Shown here: positions 50,961 to 59,776 of the stretch, one piece after another | Position numbering within the stretch: the stretch's first letter is position 1 | Layout: the number at the start of each line of letters is the position of its first letter | DNA from: Paenibacillus uliginis N3/975 | GTDB lineage: Bacteria > Bacillota > Bacilli > Paenibacillales > Paenibacillaceae | Assembly: GCF_900177425.1 (NCBI RefSeq) | Contig: NZ_LT840184.1 | Location: forward strand, 1,267,487-1,331,486 | Reading direction: 5' to 3' | Length of the DNA: 64,000 bases | Notes under the pieces: model-generated | What the model was told of the DNA's origin: nothing | Database searches by the model: none | The model's input: only the letters and a program-made list of their open reading frames with translations | Position numbers and translations under genes: made by a program

Positions 50961-53660
50961 GTGCATATGAAGCTGAAAAAATGGATGATGCTATCATTCG
51001 CTATCTTAATAATATCTTCTGTAACGTTCTCCGGCGCTTTACCCGCAGGAGCGGCGAGCGGAGAGCCAGTTCGATTCAAGGGTAAAACTTTTGGACAACC
51101 GGTAGATCTCGGCGTGCCTGTATCCAGAGTAGCCGTTAGTGATGCTGTGGTCGGCAAAGAGGATGGAAGAGATGTATTTTATACAACCGTTAATGGTGAC
51201 ACGTCTATATTCAATGTCGTGGATGTTATGGACAACAAATTAATCCGTTCTTTTCCATTAGACGGAACCCAGCAAAGCTGGAGACATACGATCGCCCCGG
51301 ACGGAACCGTGTATATCGCCGGGATTACGACATCCGGACAAACCAAAGGCGACTTATGGGCATATTCGCCCCTTACGAAAACCGTACAAAATTTAGGAGA
51401 GCCGATTAAAGGAGAGAAATCGATCTGGACCTTGACCACGGATGAGAAGGGGAATGTGTATGGCGGTACCTTTCAAAGCGGCAAAGTGTTTAAGTATGAT
51501 CCAATGAACAAAAAATTCCGTGATTATGGCAGTATGGTTCAAGGACAGGAATATGTCCGGTCTATTGCATATCATGAAGGTTATGTTTATGCCGGAATCG
51601 GAACAAAGGGCGATGTGGTCCGCCTGAATGTGGAGACCGGCGAGAAGCAGGTCATCTCCGATGGAGTGGCAGCCTTACTCGGTGTAGAAGCGAGTGCTGT
51701 TCCTTTTGCCTATGACATGACAGTTGTGAATGGATTGTTGGCCGTCAAGTTTGGCGATCCGTCCATGACGCTGCTGTTCTACGATTTGACAACAAAAGAG
51801 TGGCTGCCTCACAAAGTCGGGAAGGATGCCGGAGGCGTTACAGGCGCTGGCGTCTTTTCATTTAATCAGTTGGTTGCGAGAGACAACAAATTGTATGTAC
51901 CCGCCAATGGTCATGTGACGGAAGTCAATCTGGATACGTTCGAAACGCGTCTGACCGCCATCAAGTATGGAACGTCGTTCCGGGGCGCAGGATGGGTGGA
52001 ATTCGACACGAACGGCAAAGAGCAGTCCTTTGTGACGATGAAGGGCAACGGCGATTACAGCATTTTTAATGTTGTGGACGAGACGATTGAAAACTTCCCG
52101 TCCGTTCTGCAGGGACAGCCGAATCCGATTCACAATATCGAACAGGGACCTGACGAAAAGCTGTATATGTCCGGTTATCCGGGAGGCATGGCAGCCCAAT
52201 TCGATCCAGTAACCCTTAAATACACAACGTTTGTCCTCGAACAAGCCGAGGGTATGATCGCCCATGGAAATGATATGTATTTTGGCGTATATCCGGGAGG
52301 ACATGTCTATAAAGCAGATACGACACAATCTGTACCCAAAGCCGAAAAGGTATTTACCATTGGTGATCATCAGGATCGGCCTTATATAATGAAGACGATG
52401 GAAGACAAAATCATGATCGGGACCATTCCGGACTACGGGCAGCTTGGCGGAGCGCTTACGATTTACGATCCGGTTACAGACAAGCATGAGGTATTCCGGG
52501 ATATCGTCAAAAACCAGAGCATTGTCGGACTCGCCTATAAGGATGGGTATATTTACGGCTCCACGACGGTGCACGGCGGATTGGGCATTTCGCCATCGGA
52601 ACGATCCGCTAAAATGTTCGTTTGGGATGTGGCTAACAAGAAGAAAGTGACCGAATTTACGCTGGATATTCCGGGGTTAAGCAATCCGCCGATGATCAGC
52701 GGACTGACGGTGGGGCCGGACGGGAATATTTGGGGCGGCGTGAACGGGGTTTTGTTTAAGCTGGATCCGAAAACCTATGAACTGATCGATTATAAAAATA
52801 TTTATTCGGACATTAACAATTACGGCATGTGGCGTCCTTATCATTCCTACTGGAGCAAAGACGGACTGTTGTACATGGACCTTGCCGACCGGATTACAAT
52901 CATCGATCCCAAAACCATGGATCATGTTCGTTTAGTTCCTGACAGCATGGAAGTGAAATTCATGAGTACCGCAGTAGACGCGAACGGCAACGAAAATATT
53001 TATTATGCGGATGCGTCAAGCATGGGAAATCTGATGATGATCCCAATTTCGGATGCTGAATATGAAAATGCCGGTCAGCTGAAGCTGGCTGCGCCCGCCT
53101 CAGCGGGATCTGGGCAGACGGTTTCCTTGACACTTCAGATGGAGCAAGCGTCTCAATTATATGCTTTCAAGGCAAAAATTCAATATGAAACAGATAAATG
53201 GGAAGTCGTTAATGTCCGTGCAACTGAGGCCTGGAAAGACCAAGGCTATCTGACGTGGTCGGATGAGGAGGGGATCATTACCCTAGTGGGAACCCAACTA
53301 AAAGAGAATAGTATTAACGGTGATGCCAGCCTTGCTGAAATTACATTAAAAGCCATCGGAGCTGAAGGTGATACTGCTATTACGCTGTTAAAGGGAGCGG
53401 AAACGATTCGTTTAGACGGTGATCAGACAGGACATATTGATGTGATCGGGCAGGATAAGCCCATAAATATTTCGATAGGCTTATCGAAAATTCCGGAAGA
53501 CTTCAATGGTGACAACAAGGTTGACGTGCTTGATCTGATGCTGATTTCGAAACAGGTTGGACTTTCGATTCAAGATCAAAACCGCCATATGGATTTGAAT
53601 GGGGATGGAAAGATCGATGTAGCAGACATGGCACTTGTCGGTCTTAAGATTATGAATTAA
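50961..53660 (+). CDS. Beta-propeller protein with cohesin and dockerin
   Basis: 899 residues from GTG 50961, six bases after AGGAGG; ATG 50967 is also possible. A signal peptide ends near AGAAS. Residues about 40-690 form a beta-propeller homologous to the protein at 45518 (YGGTFQSGKVFKYD, YAGIGTKGDVVRLN, YGSTTVHGGLGISPSE). Residues about 700-835 form a cohesin-like domain (SGQTVSLTLQMEQASQLYAF, LKENSINGDASLAEITL) and about 845-899 a dockerin (DFNGDNKVDVLD, DLNGDGKIDVAD). Compared with 45518 it has gained a cohesin. Last gene of the operon. Catalytic activity is unknown. Confidence 0.85.
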   Translation: MHMKLKKWMMLSFAILIISSVTFSGALPAGAASGEPVRFKGKTFGQPVDLGVPVSRVAVSDAVVGKEDGRDVFYTTVNGDTSIFNVVDVMDNKLIRSFPLDGTQQSWRHTIAPDGTVYIAGITTSGQTKGDLWAYSPLTKTVQNLGEPIKGEKSIWTLTTDEKGNVYGGTFQSGKVFKYDPMNKKFRDYGSMVQGQEYVRSIAYHEGYVYAGIGTKGDVVRLNVETGEKQVISDGVAALLGVEASAVPFAYDMTVVNGLLAVKFGDPSMTLLFYDLTTKEWLPHKVGKDAGGVTGAGVFSFNQLVARDNKLYVPANGHVTEVNLDTFETRLTAIKYGTSFRGAGWVEFDTNGKEQSFVTMKGNGDYSIFNVVDETIENFPSVLQGQPNPIHNIEQGPDEKLYMSGYPGGMAAQFDPVTLKYTTFVLEQAEGMIAHGNDMYFGVYPGGHVYKADTTQSVPKAEKVFTIGDHQDRPYIMKTMEDKIMIGTIPDYGQLGGALTIYDPVTDKHEVFRDIVKNQSIVGLAYKDGYIYGSTTVHGGLGISPSERSAKMFVWDVANKKKVTEFTLDIPGLSNPPMISGLTVGPDGNIWGGVNGVLFKLDPKTYELIDYKNIYSDINNYGMWRPYHSYWSKDGLLYMDLADRITIIDPKTMDHVRLVPDSMEVKFMSTAVDANGNENIYYADASSMGNLMMIPISDAEYENAGQLKLAAPASAGSGQTVSLTLQMEQASQLYAFKAKIQYETDKWEVVNVRATEAWKDQGYLTWSDEEGIITLVGTQLKENSINGDASLAEITLKAIGAEGDTAITLLKGAETIRLDGDQTGHIDVIGQDKPINISIGLSKIPEDFNGDNKVDVLDLMLISKQVGLSIQDQNRHMDLNGDGKIDVADMALVGLKIMN

Positions 53661-53690
53661 GGATGGCATTGACCGCTATAGCACTAACAA

Positions 53691-53719
53691 AAAGAACCCG
53701 CGCCCTGCGCGGGTTCTTT
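53691..53719. terminator. Strong bidirectional terminator
   Basis: AAAGAACCCGCG (53691-53702) and CGCGGGTTCTTT (53708-53719) form a perfect 12-bp stem with a 5-base loop, ending the cohesin/dockerin operon. Confidence 0.92.
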
Positions 53720-53737
53720 TATATTATTCATTTCCCT

Positions 53738-53880
53738 TAGCTACCGGGTTCTCTGGATACGAGGTCCAATCACTTCAGCTTCCTCCGTACAGCTTCACGT
53801 TTTCGCATCCTACTTATTTCAGCGCAACGAAGTTCGGGCAGGCGGATACGCCTGAGCCGCAATAGGTACCAACGATTATT
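53738..53880 (-). pseudogene. Rhodanese 3'-end remnant
   Basis: The minus-strand translation reads YCGSGVSACPNFVALK-stop-VGCENVKLYGGS-stop-SDWTSYPENPVA, clearly the C-terminus of the rhodanese at 63322 (YCGSGVSACPNVLALEEAGF and so on). Two in-frame stops and loss of everything upstream show a dead fragment. It marks the left edge of the GH88/GH29/importer block, whose right edge abuts the intact rhodanese gene in the same orientation. The rest of the 53661-54023 interval holds only the terminator. Confidence 0.85.
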
Positions 53881-54023
53881 CAACCGTATCAACTTTTTTT
53901 CAACTGCACGCATGCGAAGTAAAAACAGCAGTCCATACGAAAAGATAACGATTGTCGTCTTCGTCCTTCTCTGGTTACAATTCAATCCGTAAGACCATAT
54001 CCATACCGGGGAGGAACGCAAAC

Positions 54024-55211
54024 ATGAAGCAGATTAAAGATGAAGGTATTCAGGATGCCGGCAGGTATGACCGTACACCGCAGCTGACCAAAGAGCGCTG
54101 CAAAGAGGCGATGGACTTTATTTTGGGACAGGTGGACCGTAATCTTGAAACATTCGAAGGCACTTTTCCTTCCGAAGCCAGTACGAACAACATTTATAGG
54201 CAGGTTGGAAATACCGAATGGACGCCGGCGTTCTGGACGGGGATGCTATGGCTTGCCTACGAAACGACAGGGGATGAGAAATACCGCCTGGCGGCCGAAA
54301 ATCAGCTGGGCAGCTACAAGCAGCGGGTGGAAGAACGCCGTTACACAGATACGCATGATTTGGGTTTTCTCTACACATTGTCCTGCGTCTCTGCTTACAA
54401 ATTGACCGGAAATGAAGAGGCCAAGCAGCTTGCTTTGGCAGCCGCGGAGCTTCTTTACTTCCGCTATTTGGATAAAGCGGGGATCATTCAGGCATGGGGG
54501 AATTTAAGCGATCCAAGGCAGCGGGGCCGGATGATTATCGACTGCTTGATGAATCTGCCGCTGTTATATTGGGCCAGCGAAGTGTCCGGTGAACATAAAT
54601 ATCATGATGCTGCGGCTTCCCATGTCCAGATGGCGGCACAATATTTGATCAGGGAGGATGCATCCAGCTTCCATACCTTTTATATGGATACCGAAACGGG
54701 TGAACCGAAGTATGGCTCCACTTCGCAAGGGTATGCGGACGATTCCTGCTGGTCGCGCGGGCAAGCCTGGGGGATGTACGGCTTCCCGTTATCTTACGGC
54801 TATACGGATGATTTCGAGTTGATTGAGCTGACGAAAAAAATTACGAATTATTTCTTAAACCGGCTGCCGCAAGACTATGTCAGCTATTGGGATTTGATCT
54901 TTACTGAAGGCGAAGAAGAGAGGGACAGCTCCGCCGCCGCCATTGCCGTCTGCGGCCTGCTGGAAACTGCCGGGCATCTGCCGTTGGCCGATTCCCTTAA
55001 ACGGCTGTATGAAAACGCAGCCCTGCTCATACTGGAATCCTTGATCGACAATTACATGACGCGCGAAACGCCGGAATCCAACGGCATTCTGCTGCATGCG
55101 GTGTACAGCAAGCCGGGAAATAACGGCGTGGACGAGTGCTGTATCTGGGGCGATTACTACATGTATGAAGCGCTTGTCCGGGTCACCAAAGACTGGAAGC
55201 CATATTGGTAG
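54024..55211 (+). CDS. GH88 unsaturated glucuronyl hydrolase
   Basis: 395 residues from ATG 54024 (GGGGAGG nine bases upstream). It is an alpha/alpha-six barrel enzyme with GH88 signatures WTPAFWTGMLWLAYETTGDE, DTHDLGFLYTLSC (catalytic Asp in HDLGF), MIIDCLMNLPLLYW (second conserved Asp) and DDSCWSRGQAWGMYGF. There is no signal peptide, so it acts in the cytoplasm. It removes the 4,5-unsaturated uronic acid left at the end of oligosaccharides by polysaccharide lyases, acting after the adjacent importer. The released unsaturated uronate can feed the KDG kinase/aldolase route at 11-12.8 kb. Confidence 0.9.
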   Translation: MKQIKDEGIQDAGRYDRTPQLTKERCKEAMDFILGQVDRNLETFEGTFPSEASTNNIYRQVGNTEWTPAFWTGMLWLAYETTGDEKYRLAAENQLGSYKQRVEERRYTDTHDLGFLYTLSCVSAYKLTGNEEAKQLALAAAELLYFRYLDKAGIIQAWGNLSDPRQRGRMIIDCLMNLPLLYWASEVSGEHKYHDAAASHVQMAAQYLIREDASSFHTFYMDTETGEPKYGSTSQGYADDSCWSRGQAWGMYGFPLSYGYTDDFELIELTKKITNYFLNRLPQDYVSYWDLIFTEGEEERDSSAAAIAVCGLLETAGHLPLADSLKRLYENAALLILESLIDNYMTRETPESNGILLHAVYSKPGNNGVDECCIWGDYYMYEALVRVTKDWKPYW

Positions 55212-55227
55212 AAGGGGAACGGTAACG

Positions 55228-56373
55228 ATGGGGAAAGCAAGTGGCGCGGAGAACGGGAACAATCATGCAGGGATAAACGGGAGGGATCCGCGGACGGCAT
55301 GGTGGACCGAGGCGAGATTTGGCATGTTCATCCACTGGGGATTATATGCGCTTCCGGCGCAAGGCGAATGGATCATGTATGCGCAAAAGACGCCGGTATG
55401 TGAATATGAGCAGCTGGCGCAGCAATTCAATCCAACGGAGTTCGATGCCAAAGCTTGGGTATCCCTGGCGAAGGATGCGGGCATGCGTTACATCGTCATT
55501 ACGGCCAAACATCATGACGGCTTCACGATGTATCACTCGAAAGCAGATCCATTTAATATCGTGGACTCGACGCCTTTCAACCGGGATCCGATGAAGGAAC
55601 TGGCCGAGGCCTGCCGGGAAGCGGACATCGTCTTATGTTTCTATTATTCGCATGTGATCGATTGGCATCATCCGCATGCCGTTCATAAAGAGCATAACAA
55701 TACATGGGATTACAAGCTGGAGGAGAAGCGATTTACTGAATATTGGGAAGGAAAAGCAAAACCGCAAATAAAGGAACTTCTTACGGAATACGGCTGGGTC
55801 GGCCTATTGTGGTTCGATACGGCCGGAGGTTTGTCCGAGGAGGACAGCAAGGACATCGTAGAACATGTGCGCAGTCTTCAGCCGGACTGTGTAATCAATT
55901 CAAGGGTGTCCCATTACATGGGAATGGGCGATTACGTGTCCAAGGGAGACAATGAAATCGGAATGAGTGGCGAGGACACGAGACCTTGGGAGACGCCGAT
56001 GACGCTGAACCTGTCCTGGGGATATACGACCCGGGATCAGATATGGAAAACAGCGGATGTATTAATTCAAAAGCTCGTCCATGTCATCGGGAAAGGAGGC
56101 AACCTGCTGCTTAATGTCGGACCGACTCCGCAAGGAACCATCCCGGAACGGTCTGCGGAACGTCTGCGGGAGGTCGGCGAGTGGACCCACCGCAATGCGG
56201 AAGCGGTATACAGTACGGAAGGTAGCCCTTTCCCATGTGAGCTGGATTGGGGGGCAATTACAACAAAGCCGGGACGGATGTATCTTCATATTCATAATGC
56301 CAAGTGGCCGGTGGGCAGTCTGCGGTTGTGTGGTATCCGAAATAAGGTATGGATGTCCCGCATGCACAAATAA
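55228..56373 (+). CDS. Alpha-L-fucosidase GH29, catalytic part (frameshifted gene)
   Basis: 381 residues from ATG 55228 (GAAGGGG upstream). GH29 features: WWTEARFGMFIHWGLYALPA, YIVITAKHHDGFTMYHSK, DIVLCFYYSHVIDWHHP, nucleophile Asp in GLLWFDTAGG, and GGNLLLNVGPTPQG. There is no signal peptide, so it is an intracellular exo-fucosidase acting on imported oligosaccharides. After GIRNKV the frame changes: the rest of the C-terminal beta-sandwich continues in the +1 frame to 56783. The catalytic barrel is complete, so the product may still fold. It follows GH88 by 16 bp. Confidence 0.85.
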   Translation: MGKASGAENGNNHAGINGRDPRTAWWTEARFGMFIHWGLYALPAQGEWIMYAQKTPVCEYEQLAQQFNPTEFDAKAWVSLAKDAGMRYIVITAKHHDGFTMYHSKADPFNIVDSTPFNRDPMKELAEACREADIVLCFYYSHVIDWHHPHAVHKEHNNTWDYKLEEKRFTEYWEGKAKPQIKELLTEYGWVGLLWFDTAGGLSEEDSKDIVEHVRSLQPDCVINSRVSHYMGMGDYVSKGDNEIGMSGEDTRPWETPMTLNLSWGYTTRDQIWKTADVLIQKLVHVIGKGGNLLLNVGPTPQGTIPERSAERLREVGEWTHRNAEAVYSTEGSPFPCELDWGAITTKPGRMYLHIHNAKWPVGSLRLCGIRNKVWMSRMHK

Positions 56374-56783
56374 GCATTCTCCGGGCTGCTGACGAAGAGC
56401 AGGAACTTCCCGCGCTGCGGTGTGCGGAATGGAATTTCAAGCTGATCGCGCCTGGCACATACGAATTGATGCTCGTCAGTTTTAAGCGTTATGACAAGGA
56501 ATGGGCTGATTTGTATACGGAGCCCCTTCTGCTCGAAGCGGCCGGACAAAGTATCGTCAAAAATCTTGTGGAAGATGCGGTGGATGAGCATTCTCCGTCG
56601 TGCCAGCATCCGTATACCGCCGTTTTGTCTCGGATCGGATATGTCACCTGGGAACAGGCTGGAATGCAAACGTTGGTGATTGGCTCGTCCAAACTGAAGG
56701 ATCCATCCCCCCGGTTTACGGAAATTTGGCATGCCGATCCGGTCAAACTCCGGGCAATACGGCTTGTACGCGTCGCTGATTAG
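56349..56783 (+). pseudogene. Detached C-terminal part of the GH29 gene
   Basis: 144 codons in the frame shifted by +1 relative to the GH29 gene. They continue directly from its beta-sandwich (DVPHAQISILRAADEEQELPA, then WNFKLIAPGTYELMLVSFKR) to a natural stop. There is no ribosome site of its own. The shift occurs near 56340-56350 (AATAAGGTATGGATG), where one base is gained or lost. Either a real mutation or an assembly error. Confidence 0.75.
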
Positions 56784-57051
56784 GAAAAATTGCTTCGCAT
56801 GAATCAGATGATACACATTGCTGAAAAACCCCGACACGACAGGCTATTTCTGCCCGGTTGCGATGAACCGATCTTAAGAAAAGATAGAAAAATGAAGATT
56901 CGTCAGTCCGGAAATCTTACGAAAATACAAGGCTGATGAAAATGTTCCAGTTTCTTGTGAAGGGGACTTCTCCCTATACTTTAGATACCGGCTTGATCGA
57001 AATAAAACCAAAGTCCGGCGATTTAGTAACAATCAAAAAGGAGGCGCTTAC

Positions 57052-58674
57052 ATGATGGGGAAAGGAAAAAAATTAGGAACCGTTGTATTAGCAGCTACTT
57101 TGGTTTTATCGCTTGCGGCATGCGGAAGCAGTTCCGGAAATGAACAGCCAAAAGGGGGCACATCAGCAGAGAATCAGGCGGGCGAGACGAAAAAGCTTAC
57201 AAATCTCACCTATTGGGTAAGCATGCATTCCGCAGTAGCGGCTCAAATGAAAACATATGCCGAGATGGGCATGTACAAGGAGCTGGAGAACATTACCGGC
57301 GTGAAAGTGGAATTCCAGCATCCGCCAACAGATGCGGCCCAAGCGCAAGAGCAGTTTAACTTGATGATGGTTTCCGAAAAGCTGCCGGATGTGATCGAAA
57401 CTTCATGGATTGGATATCCGGGAGGACCGGAGAAAGCCATTCAAGACAATAAAATTATTAAATTAAATGATCTGATCGATCAACATGCACCAAATTTGAA
57501 AAAGCTGCTGGAAGAGAATCCCGATTGGAAAAAGCAGGTGACGACGGATGACGGAAGCTTGTTTATGTTTCCGTTCTTCCGGGGCGGCGAAAAGGTACAG
57601 GTGTTCTATGGACCTTCGGTCCGCAAGGACTGGCTGGATAAGCTTGGACTGGAAGTTCCTACAACCATTGATGAATGGCATGAAGTGCTGAAGGCTTTTA
57701 AAGAAAAAGATCCGAATGGTAACGGCAAGGCGGATGAAATCCCGCTTTATTTCACTAAGGATGACGTAGGCGTTGGCGCTCCTTTCCTGGGAGCCTGGGG
57801 AATCAACTACGGTTTCTATCAAATCGATAATCAAGTGAAATACGGTCCGATCCAGCCGGAATATAAAGAGTTTCTGGTCACGTTGAACCAGTGGTATAAA
57901 GAAGGACTGCTGGATAAGGATTTTGCGGCTCCGAACGACAAGCTGTTTGACGCCAAATTGACGGGCGACCAACTTGGTGCGGCTCCTACATATAATGGTG
58001 GCGGTATCGGTAAATATGCCAATCTGATGAAGGATAAAGACCCGAATTTCAATCTGGTGGCTGCTCCGTATCCGGTACTGAACAAGGGCGATAAGGCGAT
58101 CTGGGGACAAAAGGATTTTGCCACGAACGGCTTTGGTGCCGCCATCTCGACAAGCAATACGAATCCGATCGAAACGGTAAAATGGCTTGACTATGCTTAT
58201 GGTGAAAAAGGAGATCTGCTGTTCAACTACGGCAAGGAAGGCGAAGCTTATAAAATGGAAAACGGCAAGGCGGTCTTTTTGCCGGAAGTGCTGAATCCTC
58301 CAAGCGGGGTCAGCTTGCAGCAGTCGTTTGCCAAGCATAACCGTTCAACCTGGAGCGCGCCATTCGTTCTGAGTGATGATTTCCAAATGCAATATCTGGC
58401 TTTGCCGAACCAGCGGGAGGCGCTGGAGGTTTGGTCTCAGCCGACAGGTGAACGCAGAATGCCGCTCGTCACGCCAACCAAAGATGAAAGCTCGCAGTAC
58501 GCTTCGCTCATGACGGATATCAACACTTACCGGGATGAAATGTTCTTGAAGTTTATTATGGGGGCCGAGCCGCTCGAGAACTTCGATAAATACGTGAAGA
58601 AAATTGAGACCATGGGTATCGAAGATGCGATCAAAATTCAACAGGCAGCTCTTGACCGGTTCAACAAGCGGTAA
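57052..58674 (+). CDS. Extracellular solute-binding lipoprotein of the second importer (LplA-like)
   Basis: 540 residues. Lipoprotein signal with lipobox LSLAAC (Cys about 24), then a Ser/Gly/Glu linker. The binding fold has SEKLPDVIETSWIGYPGGPEKAI (in part), DLIDQHAPNLKKLLEENPDW, RKDWLDKLGLEVPTTIDEW and the Ca-loop-like EKDPNGNGKADEIPLY. AAAGGAGG precedes the ATG. Two permease genes follow, so it captures the oligosaccharide that GH88 and GH29 then degrade. The 56784-57051 interval shows no gene; a promoter is expected there but none is clear. Confidence 0.92.
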   Translation: MMGKGKKLGTVVLAATLVLSLAACGSSSGNEQPKGGTSAENQAGETKKLTNLTYWVSMHSAVAAQMKTYAEMGMYKELENITGVKVEFQHPPTDAAQAQEQFNLMMVSEKLPDVIETSWIGYPGGPEKAIQDNKIIKLNDLIDQHAPNLKKLLEENPDWKKQVTTDDGSLFMFPFFRGGEKVQVFYGPSVRKDWLDKLGLEVPTTIDEWHEVLKAFKEKDPNGNGKADEIPLYFTKDDVGVGAPFLGAWGINYGFYQIDNQVKYGPIQPEYKEFLVTLNQWYKEGLLDKDFAAPNDKLFDAKLTGDQLGAAPTYNGGGIGKYANLMKDKDPNFNLVAAPYPVLNKGDKAIWGQKDFATNGFGAAISTSNTNPIETVKWLDYAYGEKGDLLFNYGKEGEAYKMENGKAVFLPEVLNPPSGVSLQQSFAKHNRSTWSAPFVLSDDFQMQYLALPNQREALEVWSQPTGERRMPLVTPTKDESSQYASLMTDINTYRDEMFLKFIMGAEPLENFDKYVKKIETMGIEDAIKIQQAALDRFNKR

Positions 58675-58703
58675 TCGTTCCAGCAAGGCAAGTGCCTTTC
58701 GGC

Positions 58704-58735
58704 CCGGGGGATGAGCGGTTCATCTCCCGGTTTTT
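58704..58735 (+). terminator. Intercistronic terminator-like hairpin
   Basis: CCGGGGGATGA (58704-58714) pairs with TCATCTCCCGG (58720-58730) with one G-U pair, followed by TTTTT. It lies 30 bp after the binding-protein gene and 56 bp before the permease gene in the same operon. Confidence 0.75.
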
Positions 58736-58790
58736 CAAAAATTCCGGAAAAACTTTACGAGAATTACGACATGGAAAGGCAGGGAGACGA

Positions 58791-59762
58791 ATGTGGCAGG
58801 AAATAAATAAAAAGCCGATGAACAAGCGGCCGGCGAAAAGCAACATGGATCTTTCCAAAGGTCAAATCATACGGAAGGACCTGCGCCGGAACTGGATCAT
58901 TTACTTGATGGCGCTGCCCGTCATTGCCTATTATCTTATTTTTCACTACGGTCCGATGTACGGTTTGCAAATCGCGTTTAAAGACTTTGCGCCTGCCGAC
59001 GGCATATGGGGAAGTCCATGGGTCGGATTCAAGCATTTCGATAGTTTTTTTAACGGCATCTATTTCTGGAGACTGATCCGGAATACCGTGCTGATCAATG
59101 TCTACGACCTGATTTTCGGGTTCCCGTCAGCGATCATCTTGGCCATTCTGTTGAATGAAATCCGAAAAATGATGTTCAAACGCGTTGTTCAAACGATTTC
59201 TTATTTGCCGCATTTTATATCGATCGTTGTTGTTGCGGGCATGCTGTTTGATTTTTTGAGCCGTGACGGCCTGATCAACCAACTGTTGGGTTTTATCGGG
59301 GTTGAACCGATTGACTTCCTGAAGGAAGCCGGCTGGTTCCGGTTTATTTTCGTATCGTCCGGCATTTGGCAGGGTGTGGGCTGGGGCTCCATCATTTATT
59401 TGGCTGCGATTGCCAATATCGATCCGACGTTATATGAAGCGGCTAAAATTGACGGGGCGAACCGCTGGAAGCAAATTTTCCATATTACGATCCCGGGAAT
59501 TATGCCTACGATCGTGATCATGTTCATTCTGAATATGGGCAGCCTGTTGTCGGTCGGCAGCGAAAAGGTGCTCCTGCTGTATAACCCGCTCACTTATGAA
59601 ACGGCGGACGTGATTTCCACTTACGTATACCGCAAAGGTATTTTGGAGGCAAGTTACAGCTTCTCGGCGGCGGTTGGTTTGTTTAACTCCGTCATCAGTT
59701 TGATTTTGATCGTGTCAGCGAATGCCATCAGCAAACGTGTATCCGAAAATAAATTGTGGTAA
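58791..59762 (+). CDS. Carbohydrate ABC transporter permease (LplB-like), second importer
   Basis: 323 residues from ATG 58791 (AGGGAG upstream; the upstream in-frame extension overlaps the hairpin and is rejected). Six helices, with group signatures YYLIFHYGPMYGLQIAFKDF, SPWVGFKHFDSFF, the EAA loop YEAAKIDGANRWKQIFHITIPG, and GSLLSVGSEKVLLLYNPLTYE. It pairs with the permease at 59777. Homologous to but clearly distinct from the permease at 41760. Confidence 0.92.
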   Translation: MWQEINKKPMNKRPAKSNMDLSKGQIIRKDLRRNWIIYLMALPVIAYYLIFHYGPMYGLQIAFKDFAPADGIWGSPWVGFKHFDSFFNGIYFWRLIRNTVLINVYDLIFGFPSAIILAILLNEIRKMMFKRVVQTISYLPHFISIVVVAGMLFDFLSRDGLINQLLGFIGVEPIDFLKEAGWFRFIFVSSGIWQGVGWGSIIYLAAIANIDPTLYEAAKIDGANRWKQIFHITIPGIMPTIVIMFILNMGSLLSVGSEKVLLLYNPLTYETADVISTYVYRKGILEASYSFSAAVGLFNSVISLILIVSANAISKRVSENKLW

Positions 59763-59776
59763 GGAGGAATCAAACA

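Noticed and set aside
57463..58338. 291-codon minus-strand ORF
   Set aside because: Antisense to the solute-binding lipoprotein; its composition is an antisense artefact.
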